The notes under the pieces were generated by a model, which made no database searches, was not told the DNA's origin, and saw only the letters and a list, made by a program, of their open reading frames with translations. Shown in pieces: positions 45,580 to 55,381 of a stretch of DNA of 64,000 nt. Where the stretch lies: contig NZ_JACOFV010000007.1 of NCBI RefSeq assembly GCF_014284255.1, positions 62,001 through 126,000 of the forward strand, given 5' to 3'. This DNA comes from Cognatundibacterium jejuense (GTDB lineage Bacteria; Pseudomonadota; Gammaproteobacteria; Burkholderiales; Burkholderiaceae_D). The position numbers and the translations under genes were made by a program. Numbering within the stretch: the stretch's first letter is position 1; the number at the start of each line of letters is the position of its first letter.

Positions 45580-47466
45580 TTATCTCCAGTCGCCGCGCAA
45601 TTCTTTCACTTTTTCTTGCAAAATAATTGGTGTTACCTGATCTGCTGACATTGCATCACCAACCACCAATTCCAATTTTGAAAACGGGCCACGACTAAAC
45701 GCACGTTCAAACGGATTAGACCTGCCACGAGAAAAAATACTTCCCCACAGACCGCGTAATGCCATCGGGTAGACGGGAACTGGTGAGCGGTCAAGGATTT
45801 TCATTATGCCTCCTTTAAACTCATTCATATCACCAGTATTGGTCAACTTACCTTCAGGGAAAATACACAGTAACTCCCCTTCATGCAAAGCCTGGGCGAT
45901 GTCAACGTAGGCTTTTTCCATAACCCACTGATCCTCTTTAGCAGGTGCGATGGGAATCGCTTTTGCCGTACGGAATATCCAGGACAAAAACGGAATTTTA
46001 AAAATACGATGGTCCATCACAAAACGAATTGGACGCGGACTACATGCCATTATCACGATCGCATCCATGTAACTGACATGATTACAAACCAAAACCCCCG
46101 CACCATTTTCCGGAATGATTGAGGCGTTCACCGTTTTCACTTTATAGACGGTCTGTATCAGCAACCACGCAATAAAGCGCATCAAAAACTCAGGAACAAG
46201 ACTAAAAATGTAGATCGCAACAAAAGCGTTCAGCACCGCAGTCGCCATAAAAATTTGCGGGATAGTGAAGCCTTTGACCAGCATCGCAGACGCGGTTAAA
46301 GATGCCACCACCATAAACAAGGCATTCAGAATGTTCATTCCAGCGATCGTACGGGACAAATGTTGCGGATCACAGCGGGTTTGAATGACCGCAAATAATG
46401 GAACGATGTAGAAGCCGCCAAAAACGCCAAGCATCAGAATATCAAACAAAATTCGAAGACTTCCGGTTTGCTCAACAAAATGCCAGATATCAACTGCACC
46501 AGAATTTGTATAAGACGTGCTGGCAAGATATAACTCAAACCCAAATACGGAAAGACCAATAGCACCAAAAGGCACCAGACCAATTTCCACCTTATGGCCA
46601 GACAATTTTTCACACAGTAAAGAACCTGAGCCAATGCCAAAAGAGAACACCGTCAACAACAGCACGAAGACGCTGTGATCGCCGTGCAAGTAGTTTTTTG
46701 CATAGAGCGGAAATTGTGCCAATACAATCGCACCGTAAAACCAGAACCACGAATTTCCCAACAGAGACAAGAAAACCGGTCGGTTTTGTTTGCTGAATGC
46801 AATATTCCTTATCGTTTCGCTGATAGGATTTAAGTTGATCGGCAATTCAGGCGCAGGCGCAGGAGAATACGGAATGCTCAAACTAGTCAGATAGCCCAGA
46901 ATCGCAATAGCGACAGTACCAAACGCGACGAGCTCGATGCCCCAAGATTGATGAACCACCAACATGGCACCTAAAATCTCACCTAACAAGATGCCGACGA
47001 ACGTTCCCATCTCGATCAGACCATTACCACCAATGAGCTCATCGGTAGATAAATGTTGCGGCAAATACGCATACTTGACTGGACCAAATAATGTCGAGTG
47101 GATACCCATACCTGCGATACCCGCGATCAACACCCACAGACTATGAGTCATCCAACCATAAGCGGCTAGGCACATAATGAAAATTTCCAGCAATTTAACC
47201 TTACGCGCCATTCCGCCTTTTTCAAACTTATCCGCCAATTGACCGGAAGTCGCTGAAAATAAAACGAAAGGTAGAATAAATAACCCCGGAATTAATTGAT
47301 TCAGTAAACCAACATCTAATTTGGTCCAATTTAATGCATCAAAGGTCAAAATGGTTAGCAAAGCCGTTTTAAATACATTGTCATTAAATGCACCTAAAAA
47401 TTGGGTCCAGAAAAAAGGGGCGAAGCGGCGTTGCGTCAGCAGCGAAAACTGGCTATGTTGACTCAT
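45580..47466 (-). CDS. Fusion of MFS lysophospholipid flippase (LplT-like) and PlsC acyltransferase
   Basis: 628 residues. About twelve membrane helices cover residues 1-420, beginning RRFAPFFWTQFLGAFNDNVFKTAL, the LplT-type start. A PlsC domain follows, with H463 and D468 in the acyltransferase motif NHVSYMD and FPEGKLTN as the glycerophosphate-binding motif. The pairing recalls Aas/LplT, which recover lysophosphatidylethanolamine, but the AMP-binding acyl-ACP synthetase part of Aas is absent. Expected role: flip and re-acylate lysophospholipids at the inner membrane. It heads the operon with the alpha-2-macroglobulin and PBP1C genes. Confidence 0.88.
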   Translation of the reverse strand: MSQHSQFSLLTQRRFAPFFWTQFLGAFNDNVFKTALLTILTFDALNWTKLDVGLLNQLIPGLFILPFVLFSATSGQLADKFEKGGMARKVKLLEIFIMCLAAYGWMTHSLWVLIAGIAGMGIHSTLFGPVKYAYLPQHLSTDELIGGNGLIEMGTFVGILLGEILGAMLVVHQSWGIELVAFGTVAIAILGYLTSLSIPYSPAPAPELPINLNPISETIRNIAFSKQNRPVFLSLLGNSWFWFYGAIVLAQFPLYAKNYLHGDHSVFVLLLTVFSFGIGSGSLLCEKLSGHKVEIGLVPFGAIGLSVFGFELYLASTSYTNSGAVDIWHFVEQTGSLRILFDILMLGVFGGFYIVPLFAVIQTRCDPQHLSRTIAGMNILNALFMVVASLTASAMLVKGFTIPQIFMATAVLNAFVAIYIFSLVPEFLMRFIAWLLIQTVYKVKTVNASIIPENGAGVLVCNHVSYMDAIVIMACSPRPIRFVMDHRIFKIPFLSWIFRTAKAIPIAPAKEDQWVMEKAYVDIAQALHEGELLCIFPEGKLTNTGDMNEFKGGIMKILDRSPVPVYPMALRGLWGSIFSRGRSNPFERAFSRGPFSKLELVVGDAMSADQVTPIILQEKVKELRGDWR

Positions 47467-47609
47467 AATTTACCTAATCAAATGAAACTTAAAGTGAAAC
47501 AAATTCTAACGTAACTCACATCTTATAGGGCAATTCAATTGCAATATAGCCAAGCTATAAAAACATGGAGAATTGGCGCATTAAAGCGTAGCGTGGAACG
47601 CACAGATAC

Positions 47610-48347
47610 TCACGGGGACTGAAAAAACGCTATCGCATGCTGCACCGGTAAAATCTCACAGGACAACTGCTTTGCAATCCGAAGTGCAGATTCAAGTTGC
47701 TCAGGCGTGGTACCCCACGGCCCCGGATTTGTCGTCACTTCATGTGAATAGAAAATCAACCAACCACCTTTGGATGCGGTTTGTTGTATTAGTTCAAAAA
47801 TAGTGTCGGCGTCAGTGCTTTGTGCGTAAAGTGCCTGAGCACGTAAGGCATTCAGATCCGCTATGCCGATTTGAGTGCCGCCGCCGGTGATACGACTATA
47901 AGAAAAACGACGAGAAGCAGCGATTTTGCTTGGCAAGTCATATGCACCAAACGGAAAAGCAAAACCTACTTTTGGTAACCGATGCTGAGAAAAAAATTCT
48001 TGATTGCGCTGCCAATCGGCTTCTAGCGCAGCCAAACCCGTATTGGCGCAATTTGTATGAGAAAACGTATGACAAGCAATTTCATGGCCTCTTACCACCA
48101 GGTTCTGCAAATCCTGGACGGTGTGACAGGCATGCGATTGCTCTACGCCATCGGTTAATCCACCACACACATAAAAAGTACCAGTTGCCTGATAACGCTC
48201 TAAGATTTCTGCGCCCAAATGACATGCACTCGCTGGGACGTCGTCAAAAGAAAAACTGACGACACCACGTGACTTACCTAAGTTCAGATAGCGCTTGGCA
48301 ACGTGCCGAGCAGCAAAGCGACTCAACTTTTTATACAAGAGCATCAT
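47610..48347 (-). CDS. Polysaccharide deacetylase family protein
   Basis: 245 residues, NodB fold: SRGVVSFSFDDVPAS holds the catalytic Asp pair, and CHTFSHTNC the HxxxH metal motif. YPFG-like FAFPFGAYDLPSK and WLIFYSHEV complete the motif set. No clear signal peptide, so it may act in the cytoplasm or by an unknown route; the basic N-terminus RFAARHVAKRYLNLGKSRG is unusual. Substrate unknown. The start overlaps the stop of the barrel protein gene by 4 bp, which suggests a shared job in an exopolysaccharide or cell-surface glycan. Confidence 0.85.
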   Translation of the reverse strand: MMLLYKKLSRFAARHVAKRYLNLGKSRGVVSFSFDDVPASACHLGAEILERYQATGTFYVCGGLTDGVEQSHACHTVQDLQNLVVRGHEIACHTFSHTNCANTGLAALEADWQRNQEFFSQHRLPKVGFAFPFGAYDLPSKIAASRRFSYSRITGGGTQIGIADLNALRAQALYAQSTDADTIFELIQQTASKGGWLIFYSHEVTTNPGPWGTTPEQLESALRIAKQLSCEILPVQHAIAFFQSP

Positions 48348-49708
48348 CTGGCAATGGCAGGCGACGAACTCAGGTAATCCTGATACCTTTGCAAATTCAT
48401 GCGGGCAGCACTTCCTGGTAAATTTTCATAGGTGTATTCGACACCTATTTTGATGACCGACTGACTAACATTTAACGTAGCAACATCACCGCGATTTCGC
48501 TCAAAATAACTATCGGCAAACAGACGAAAACCACGATCTATTTGATAACTGGCACCCAACCCAACCCGTTTCATTCTGGCTACCTGCGACGCGTTGCCAG
48601 TCAAGTGCACAATACCAGGAATATACACCTGAGAGCTATTTTGCATGACAGCAGATGCGTTAAACTGCAATTTATCTGAATACAACCACAATGCATCGAA
48701 GCGTACACCTTTGGTTACCACGTAAGAAATCGTCGGATCAACAATCGGAAATGGTTGATCAAATATTTGCGCATCGAGTCGCAATTGCGGTGTGTAACGG
48801 TAAGTACCTCGAACAATCGCGTTGGATAAATTGGTGTCGAGATTGCTGTACGTACTATAGCGACGACGTATCACCCCGATATGAGCACTGGTCGTTGTTT
48901 TAACACTGTACTGCCACTCGCCATCAAGATACAACTCAGTTTCTTTAAATTGTGTATCGTATTCAGGCTTGATCGCGCTGTTCACATAAGGAATATCGTA
49001 GATTTTCTCTATTTGATCCTGACTGCGATCAGTGTAGTTTGTAGTGGAGAAACGCATTCCCCCCTCAACGCTTGAACCTGTCGGTGACATATAGCGTAAG
49101 CCTAATTGACGTCCGTCCTGCTTGTAATCATAAAGCTTATTGATAGGCAAATCGTAATACAGTTGAGTATAGAAAAGCTTAGGCATCAACCACCAGCTAT
49201 CCGTCACTTTGATATTGACATCAAAACCAGCGATTCTATCGTGCTCGATATCTTTCTGCGACAAACTACCGTTGATGTAGTTAAACAAATGCTGGCCAGC
49301 ACCCGCATTAATGCGACCGCTCAATAATTTACTCGCGACCCACTGAAAATCAGCATCTGCGCCACCTTGCAAGTGGTTGAGTGTGTCATCATGGATGTAG
49401 CGTCTGCCACCTAAGGAGCCGGTAAGCATCAATTTGGTATCGTTCGACAAGACCGGGATAATCACTCCGACTCGGATGTCCGCGCCCTCGACTGTATCGG
49501 TCTGATGGTGAATGATTTGCGCGCCATCCGACTGTCCGTCATAGTAACGAAACGGATTTTGGCTCTGGCTCAGCGAGGTCTCCATCTGCAACACTAATTC
49601 GTTGGTCGCATGTGCACTCAGACTAAACAAAGCCACCAAGAGTAATGCAGCACTCTTTTTAAGCTCGAATTTATTTTGATGATGAACCAAAAGTTTCAAT
49701 GCGCGCAT
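48344..49708 (-). CDS. Outer membrane beta-barrel protein, EpsL-like
   Basis: 454 residues. A long signal peptide is expected to be cut after SLSAHA near residue 34. The rest has alternating hydrophobic strands rich in aromatic residues (GSLGGRRYIHDD, ADFQWVASKLLSGRINAG, TQLYYDLPINKLYDY, GLRYMSPTGSSVEGGMRFS) and the regular Y/W strands of a barrel. The pattern resembles EpsL-type exopolysaccharide-associated barrels, but this rests on pattern only. AGGA 8 nt before the ATG overlaps the lolD stop region. It lies between lolD and the deacetylase gene, 10 bp and -4 bp away. Confidence 0.65.
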   Translation of the reverse strand: MRALKLLVHHQNKFELKKSAALLLVALFSLSAHATNELVLQMETSLSQSQNPFRYYDGQSDGAQIIHHQTDTVEGADIRVGVIIPVLSNDTKLMLTGSLGGRRYIHDDTLNHLQGGADADFQWVASKLLSGRINAGAGQHLFNYINGSLSQKDIEHDRIAGFDVNIKVTDSWWLMPKLFYTQLYYDLPINKLYDYKQDGRQLGLRYMSPTGSSVEGGMRFSTTNYTDRSQDQIEKIYDIPYVNSAIKPEYDTQFKETELYLDGEWQYSVKTTTSAHIGVIRRRYSTYSNLDTNLSNAIVRGTYRYTPQLRLDAQIFDQPFPIVDPTISYVVTKGVRFDALWLYSDKLQFNASAVMQNSSQVYIPGIVHLTGNASQVARMKRVGLGASYQIDRGFRLFADSYFERNRGDVATLNVSQSVIKIGVEYTYENLPGSAARMNLQRYQDYLSSSPAIAR

Positions 49709-49718
49709 CTGGCGATTC

Positions 49719-50450
49719 CTATTCCGCTTGAACTACTGCGTTCTGGACTTGATTAGGAGCTAGACCTTGCGGGGTAAGACGAAATACCCTATCACAGCGT
49801 TTCGCTAATTCCGCATCATGTGTAACGATCACAAAGGCGGTACCTAGCGTCTCTGAAAGCTCCAACATCAATTTAAAAACCTGATTTGCCGTACTGCCAT
49901 CAAGATTACCTGTAGGCTCATCAGCGAGCACACAGGCAGGTTGCGTCACCAATGCGCGCGCCAAAGCAACACGTTGGCGTTCACCACCTGACAATTCGCC
50001 TGGCACATGCTTAACGCGATGCCCTAGTCCTACTCTGTTTAAAATCGCCAGTGCTTGCTGTTGCGCTTCCTGGCGTGGTATCCGGCGGATCATCAATGGC
50101 ATTGCAACATTATCAAGCGCAGAGAATTCTGGCAACAGATGATGAAATTGATAAACAAAACCCAAAGAACGATTACGCATCGTACCCCTTACGGACTCAC
50201 TCATCGCGGCCAGATTTTCACCCAATAAATTGACCGTTCCAGCCGTTGGCGTATCAAGCCCACCCAACAAATGCAGCAAGGTTGACTTACCCGATCCCGA
50301 AGCGCCAATAATCGCTACCCGTTCGCCTTCATGCACACTAAGTTCAATATTCTTGAGCACTTGTACGGCTTCTACCCCTTCATTGAAGGTTTTACCTAAA
50401 TTCGAACAACTTAAAACCGCTTTGCGATTTTGCAGATTGAAATTATTCAT
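49719..50450 (-). CDS. lolD: Lipoprotein-releasing ABC transporter ATPase LolD
   Basis: 243 residues. Walker [10 protein letters not shown] near residue 52, the LolD motif [20 protein letters not shown]-loop [21 protein letters not shown], signature [15 protein letters not shown] and Walker [12 protein letters not shown]. It drives release of outer membrane lipoproteins from the inner membrane to LolA. Its start overlaps lolC by 8 bp. Confidence 0.95.
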   Translation of the reverse strand: MNNFNLQNRKAVLSCSNLGKTFNEGVEAVQVLKNIELSVHEGERVAIIGASGSGKSTLLHLLGGLDTPTAGTVNLLGENLAAMSESVRGTMRNRSLGFVYQFHHLLPEFSALDNVAMPLMIRRIPRQEAQQQALAILNRVGLGHRVKHVPGELSGGERQRVALARALVTQPACVLADEPTGNLDGSTANQVFKLMLELSETLGTAFVIVTHDAELAKRCDRVFRLTPQGLAPNQVQNAVVQAE

Positions 50451-51711
50451 AACGCAAAGCCTCCACTGGTTTTACACGCGCCGCACGCCAGCTAGGATAA
50501 ATCGTCGCAGCAAATGCCAGGACGATCGCCATGACACTGATTTGTATCACATCATTCCAGCGTAAATCAGATGGCAAGGCGCTAATAAAATATAAGTCTT
50601 TAGGCAATAAGTCGACCCCAAGCATGCGCTCAATGAAAGGAACGATCACGTCAATATTAAGGGATACCAACACGCCAAAACCGATACCCAGAGCCGTTCC
50701 GACTAAACCAACTATGCCACCCTGTATCATAAAAATTTTCATGATTGAAGACGGCGATGCACCCAACGTACGGAGGATAGCGATATCCGCTTGCTTATCC
50801 GTCACTGTCATCACCAAGGTTGACACCAGGTTAAATGCGGCAACGGCGACGATCAAAGTAAGAATAATGAACATCATGGTTTTCTCAGTTTTGACGGCGG
50901 TAAAATAATTGCGATTCTGTTGCGACCAATCACGGATCAACAAGTCGCCAGTCAAAGTACGCGACAATTCCAGCGCGACCTTCGGTGCTGTCAACATATC
51001 TCTAATTTTCAGGCGCAAACCCGATGGTGAAGCGAGGCGGAAAAATTTTTGCGCATCGTCGATCTGCAAAAATGCCATACCCGAATCATATTCGTAATGA
51101 CCAGCTTCAAATATACCCACCACGTTGAATGCCTTGATCCTTGGCAGCGTGCCAGCTGGCGTTATTTGTCCGTCAGGAGCTGCGAGACGTATTTTATCGC
51201 CGACATTGACGTGTAAGGCTGCGGCCAAAGCTGAACCTAAAATAATATTAAATTTACCCGCTTGCAGGTCAGACCATTTACCAAGTTTGATCTTCTCAGC
51301 GACTTCAGATACTTTCGATTCCTGATCGGGCAAAACCCCGCGCAAGATAACGCCACGCATTGCATCGTCACCGATAATCATCGCCTGACCATCAACATAG
51401 GGTGCAGAAGCCAGTACGGATGGATTTTTCTGCGCTTGCAAAGCCGTTGCTTTCCAATCAGGAATAGCACCACTTGCATCAAAAACTTCTATATGCGCTA
51501 AAACAGATAACATCCGGTCGCGTACTTCTTTTTGAAAGCCGTTCATCACCGATAGGACGATAATCAACGCTGCCACGCCTAAAGCGATTCCAGCCATGGA
51601 GATCATGGAAATAAACGAGATAAAACTGTTTCGGCCACTACGTCGCCCCGCACGGGTATAGCGCAGGCCAACCAACCATTCAAAAGAGAGATTTTTCACT
51701 ACAAGTTTCAT
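50443..51711 (-). CDS. lolC: Lipoprotein-releasing ABC transporter permease LolC/LolE
   Basis: 422 residues from the ATG at 51711. N-terminal [26 protein letters not shown], first membrane helix (about 30-55), a periplasmic domain to about 265, then three helices ([27 protein letters not shown] is the FtsX-type motif). As only one permease gene is present here, it probably forms a homodimer with two LolD subunits, or a second permease lies elsewhere. Upstream in-frame codons start at a TTG and lack a ribosome site. Confidence 0.93.
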   Translation of the reverse strand: MKLVVKNLSFEWLVGLRYTRAGRRSGRNSFISFISMISMAGIALGVAALIIVLSVMNGFQKEVRDRMLSVLAHIEVFDASGAIPDWKATALQAQKNPSVLASAPYVDGQAMIIGDDAMRGVILRGVLPDQESKVSEVAEKIKLGKWSDLQAGKFNIILGSALAAALHVNVGDKIRLAAPDGQITPAGTLPRIKAFNVVGIFEAGHYEYDSGMAFLQIDDAQKFFRLASPSGLRLKIRDMLTAPKVALELSRTLTGDLLIRDWSQQNRNYFTAVKTEKTMMFIILTLIVAVAAFNLVSTLVMTVTDKQADIAILRTLGASPSSIMKIFMIQGGIVGLVGTALGIGFGVLVSLNIDVIVPFIERMLGVDLLPKDLYFISALPSDLRWNDVIQISVMAIVLAFAATIYPSWRAARVKPVEALRYE

Positions 51712-52006
51712 TTCAAAAATTAAAGCAGCCAGCAGTTTGCCACACAAAAGTTGATCATGATAGACATTTATTCAATGAAATCATGAGCTTAAACACTGCC
51801 TTTTTTACACCAGTAAAATGAGTGCCTCGTTTAAAGAGTAATCTCTATTTAACACAAATGCATCCGCAGCCCGGCTATCAACCTTGATTACTGAACTGCG
51901 GCAACGAAGCTTGTGGCATCGCTCTCAAGAAACGGAAGAAGGATTAAATCATCTTATTCAAATAACTTTTGAACGCTCATTCAAATTGCATCTTTTTTTA
52001 TCTTTG
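51712..52006. other. Intergenic region upstream of lolC
   Basis: About 295 bp that should hold the lolC promoter. A 60-codon open stretch on the plus strand (51842-52021) lacks an ATG and a ribosome site, and I do not call it a gene. The terminator of the DUF6434 gene follows at 52007-52030. Confidence 0.55.
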
Positions 52007-52030
52007 AAAAATCGAATCTGACTGATTCGA
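52007..52030 (-). terminator. Intrinsic terminator of the DUF6434 gene
   Basis: TCGAATC-TGACT-GATTCGA (52012-52030) is a perfect 7-bp stem with a 5-nt loop, followed on the minus strand by five T, six bases after the stop. Confidence 0.75.
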
Positions 52031-52035
52031 CATAT

Positions 52036-52254
52036 TCAGGCAAGAGTGTCACATTGCCGACGTCTCCACTGGTCGACAACATCACCCATACTTTTAATTT
52101 GATCGTTTCGTATCCAAAGCATAAAAGGACGATCAAACTTAAATTCCGCCCCACATTCGGAAAGTAAAAAACGCCGGACGTTTTGCGTGTTTCTATAGTC
52201 CTGATCTACCATAGTTTCTCTGCTAATTTGACCGCCATGCCAATCGAATTTCAT
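52036..52254 (-). CDS. DUF6434 domain protein
   Basis: 72 residues from the ATG at 52254, which has a strong AAGGAG 6 nt upstream. KFDWHGGQISRETMVDQDYRNTQNVRRFL followed by EFKFDRPFMLWIRN and MGDVVDQW matches the small DUF6434 domain, which in other proteins stands behind a SAP-like domain. Here it stands alone. Function unknown. Monocistronic with its own terminator; the divergent neighbour is the rpfE-type gene. Confidence 0.82.
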   Translation of the reverse strand: MKFDWHGGQISRETMVDQDYRNTQNVRRFLLSECGAEFKFDRPFMLWIRNDQIKSMGDVVDQWRRRQCDTLA

Positions 52255-52452
52255 TTGCGACTCCTTGACAATTTTGAAAAACACAAACAATCAGCTCACC
52301 CCCATCCTCATTATGATGGCACAACAACATAGCATAATAGCAAGCCAGTCATTTGACCACAGCAAAATACTCACCTGCAAGCAAAAGCCATGGAAACCCC
52401 GCATAAATCAAGGCGCTCCCCTTGCTTGCCGGTTTACCCTACAATGGCGGAT

Positions 52453-53454
52453 ATGAATACTTTAGAACTCATTTTACCCTTTAGCATCCCTCCAGCCGGA
52501 CTAGAGAAAGATTTATTAAAAGCCATGCACGCACCAGCCCTGGCAAAACTGATCGCACGCTCACGATCGAAAGTACTGCTCACTGGCGAAGAATTTTCTA
52601 AAGCATTGGCACACGAATATTTGTTAGCTGGCGATCTGGATACAATTGATTTCTCCAGCAGCCCGGCAACCGCATGGGACACTATGCAGACCAACGGCGT
52701 AGCACCGCGAACAGGTTTCTGGTTTAGTTTACAGCCAGTCCACATCCATTTTGCACGTGATCATTTGGTTTTGATGGATCAGCGGCGACTGCAAATAACG
52801 GAAGATGAATCACGCCAGCTGTTTGACCTTGCAAAAACGGTTTGTGATGAATTTGAGATGGAACTAGTGTTTGGCGATAGTCATACCTGGTTTTTAAGAA
52901 ATGATGCCTGGTCCGGTTTAAAAACTGCGACGGTTGATGCCACATGTGGCCACAACATTGAAATCTGGATGGCGCAAGGCGAACATGCCCGGGCATGGCG
53001 TAAGCTGCAAAATGAAATACAAATGCTGTGGTTCTCACACCCTATCAATCAGCAACGCGAAGAAAATGGCCAAAACACGGTGAATTCGGTCTGGCTTTCG
53101 TGCGGCGCAGATAAGCCATCTAGCCAAGCAAAAGCAATTACGCGTCATGCAAACATGGGGGAGCTCAACAGACATTTATCTTCATCAAATGCCTCTGAAG
53201 CAGTCATGATTGATGCACTCACTGGACCGGCAATGAACAGCGATTGGTCGTATTGGCTAGAGCAAATGCACGAATTGGAGAAAAAATATTTCATTCCCTT
53301 ACTCGACGCCTTACAGAAAAATGAGTTACAAGAATTCAAGCTCATCTGCAGTGATGCCAGACAAATCGTGCAATTTAAGTTGACACCTTGGTCGTTGCGT
53401 AAGTTTTGGATTAAGCCATCGTTGAGTAAATTATTTGCGGTGAAAAACGTATGA
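52453..53454 (+). CDS. RpfE-type / cofactor-independent phosphoglycerate mutase-like protein
   Basis: 333 residues. NTLELILPFSIPPAGLEKDLL is the usual start of a betaproteobacterial family annotated as RpfE-type regulator or putative phosphoglycerate mutase. I see no convincing metal or phospho-Ser site, so I leave the enzyme name open. FLRNDAWSGLKTATVDATCGHNIEIWMAQG and NSVWLSCGAD are conserved-looking. The start could be the ATG at 52444 or 52453; a TACAAT box ends at 52445, which would make the 52453 start leaderless. The stop overlaps recJ (ATGA), a common arrangement. Confidence 0.7.
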   Translation: MNTLELILPFSIPPAGLEKDLLKAMHAPALAKLIARSRSKVLLTGEEFSKALAHEYLLAGDLDTIDFSSSPATAWDTMQTNGVAPRTGFWFSLQPVHIHFARDHLVLMDQRRLQITEDESRQLFDLAKTVCDEFEMELVFGDSHTWFLRNDAWSGLKTATVDATCGHNIEIWMAQGEHARAWRKLQNEIQMLWFSHPINQQREENGQNTVNSVWLSCGADKPSSQAKAITRHANMGELNRHLSSSNASEAVMIDALTGPAMNSDWSYWLEQMHELEKKYFIPLLDALQKNELQEFKLICSDARQIVQFKLTPWSLRKFWIKPSLSKLFAVKNV

Positions 53455-55142
53455 CGCGAATTGCAACCCGCCCCTACAATCAACGCGAAGCCGAGCGTCT
53501 CAAACAAAATGGTATGCACCCCGTGCTGGCAAGACTATACGCCTCTCGTGGTGCAATCTCAGATAGCGATCTTAATACGGATTTGGCATCTTTATTAGCA
53601 CCGTCCGGCTTACATCAATTAGATCTGGCAGCATGTTTTTTGGCAGATGCCATTGCGCAAAAAAAGAAATTAGTCATTGTCGCTGATTACGACTGCGATG
53701 GCGCAACTGCCTGCGCCGTCGGTATCCGTGGATTAAGTATGATGGGTGGACATGTTGATTACATCGTCCCTAACCGTTTTGAATATGGCTATGGCTTGAC
53801 GCCAGAAATCGTTGCTCTGACCGTCAAAGAGAAATCCCCTGACGTCATTATTACTGTCGATAACGGCATCGCAAGTGTTGATGGCGTAGCGGCAGCAAAA
53901 GCGATGGGTATCCCTGTCGTTGTCACAGATCACCATTTACCGGGTGATCAACTGCCAGACGCAGCAGTTATCGTCAATCCTAATCAGCCTGACTGCGGTT
54001 TTTCAAGCAAAAATCTGGCGGGCGTCGGCGTGATTTTCTATGTCTTATTGGCTTTGCGAGCTGAAATGCGACGTAGAGGCATATTTGACCAACATAGCCA
54101 ACCGAAACTCGATAATCTGTTAGATCTGGTTGCATTAGGCACAGTCGCTGACGTGGTCAAACTGGACGGCAATAATCGCATCCTTGTGGCGCAAGGTCTC
54201 AAGCGCATGCGCTTAGGACGCATGTGCCCCGGTCTTGCCGCCTTGTTTCGGGTTTCTGGTCGGGAACCGCGAACAGCAAATCCCTTTGATCTTGGCTTTG
54301 CTTTAGGTCCGCGCTTAAACGCCGCCGGTCGTTTGGCGGATATGTCTTTGGGCATAGAATGCCTGACCACCGATGATGAGTCACTCGCCTGGGAAATTGC
54401 GCAAGAACTCAATGGCATCAATGCAGACCGCAAAGACATAGAACGCGAAATGCAGGATGTAGCACTACTCCACCTGGATACTTTTGAACCAAACGCCAGC
54501 CATACTATTACTGTCTATGACGAAAACTGGCATCAGGGCGTCATTGGCATCGTCGCGTCCAGATTGAAAGATAAATTTTACCGCCCCACCATTACGTTTG
54601 CACCCGGAGACGATGGACTGATCAAGGGTTCCGGACGTTCTATACCAGGCTTCCATTTACGCGACGCCCTCGATCTAGTCTCAAAACAAGCTCCTGGTCT
54701 GATCCAAAAGTTCGGCGGCCACGCAATGGCGGCGGGTCTCACCATGCGGCACGAAGATCTTTCTGCATTTCAACAGGCGTTTGAGGCAGTCGGCCAACAA
54801 TGGCTATCGCAACTCCAACTCGAGCGCATTATAGAAACCGATGGGCATCTGGAAGAAGCTTACTTCACCACCGATTTTATCCAACTCCTGGCTACCCAGG
54901 TGTGGGGGCAAGGTTTCCCGCCGCCAGTTTTCTGTGATGAATTTAAGCTGGTCTCACAGCGTATTTTAAAAGAACGCCATCTTAAGTTAGTGCTTGAGAA
55001 ACAAGGTGTCCGTTACGATGCTATCTGGTTCGGCCATACAGACGCACTGCCGGAGCGGGTGAATGTTGCGTTCAGATTGGATGCAAATGAATATAATGGT
55101 ATTACGAAGGTTCAGCTACTCGTTGAACACATTGACTTATAA
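53451..55142 (+). CDS. recJ: Single-stranded-DNA-specific exonuclease RecJ
   Basis: 563 residues. DHH motifs in order: ADYDCDGATA, VDNGIASVDG, VTDHHLPGD, then NPNQPDCGFSSKNLAGVGV. The DHHA1 part has FALGPRLNAAGRL and the closing GSGRSIPGFHLRDAL...FGGHAMAAGL. It degrades single-stranded DNA 5' to 3' in RecF repair and mismatch repair. Coupled to the preceding gene by a 4-bp overlap. The usual follower prfB is missing; a porin gene comes next. Confidence 0.96.
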   Translation: MTRIATRPYNQREAERLKQNGMHPVLARLYASRGAISDSDLNTDLASLLAPSGLHQLDLAACFLADAIAQKKKLVIVADYDCDGATACAVGIRGLSMMGGHVDYIVPNRFEYGYGLTPEIVALTVKEKSPDVIITVDNGIASVDGVAAAKAMGIPVVVTDHHLPGDQLPDAAVIVNPNQPDCGFSSKNLAGVGVIFYVLLALRAEMRRRGIFDQHSQPKLDNLLDLVALGTVADVVKLDGNNRILVAQGLKRMRLGRMCPGLAALFRVSGREPRTANPFDLGFALGPRLNAAGRLADMSLGIECLTTDDESLAWEIAQELNGINADRKDIEREMQDVALLHLDTFEPNASHTITVYDENWHQGVIGIVASRLKDKFYRPTITFAPGDDGLIKGSGRSIPGFHLRDALDLVSKQAPGLIQKFGGHAMAAGLTMRHEDLSAFQQAFEAVGQQWLSQLQLERIIETDGHLEEAYFTTDFIQLLATQVWGQGFPPPVFCDEFKLVSQRILKERHLKLVLEKQGVRYDAIWFGHTDALPERVNVAFRLDANEYNGITKVQLLVEHIDL

Positions 55143-55161
55143 GCAATTTAAAAAATTTTGG

Positions 55162-55185
55162 AATGGTTGTTTAGCCGCAACCATT
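55162..55185 (+). terminator. Hairpin after recJ, possible terminator
   Basis: AATGGTTG (55162-55169) pairs with CAACCATT (55178-55185), 20 bp after the recJ stop. It has no T run, so termination is uncertain. Confidence 0.4.
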
Positions 55186-55381
55186 TCACGTAATTTAAAG
55201 CATTTTCCTCGGGGCTGTTTTACACTAAGTACAGCTTGCAGCCAGTCAACCTCATCGCTTTACGCATCATTTTATTTTTTGTATCTGATTTTTTGGCAGA
55301 CCTACCTTAGATTTTCGAAACGGCTTTACAGCACAGCTTCTACGTCAAACATATTTGGCTATTTATCTAAAGGATTGCATC

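Noticed and set aside
51842-52021. A 60-codon plus-strand open stretch between lolC and DUF6434 that reads like an amphipathic helix.
   Set aside because: It has no ATG or good alternative start and no ribosome site, and its end overlaps the DUF6434 terminator. It may be a decayed fragment, but chance is as likely.
54038-54439. 133-codon open frame antisense to recJ.
   Set aside because: It lies wholly inside a strongly conserved gene, is rich in Arg/Ser/Ala as expected for a frame shadow, and has no ribosome site.
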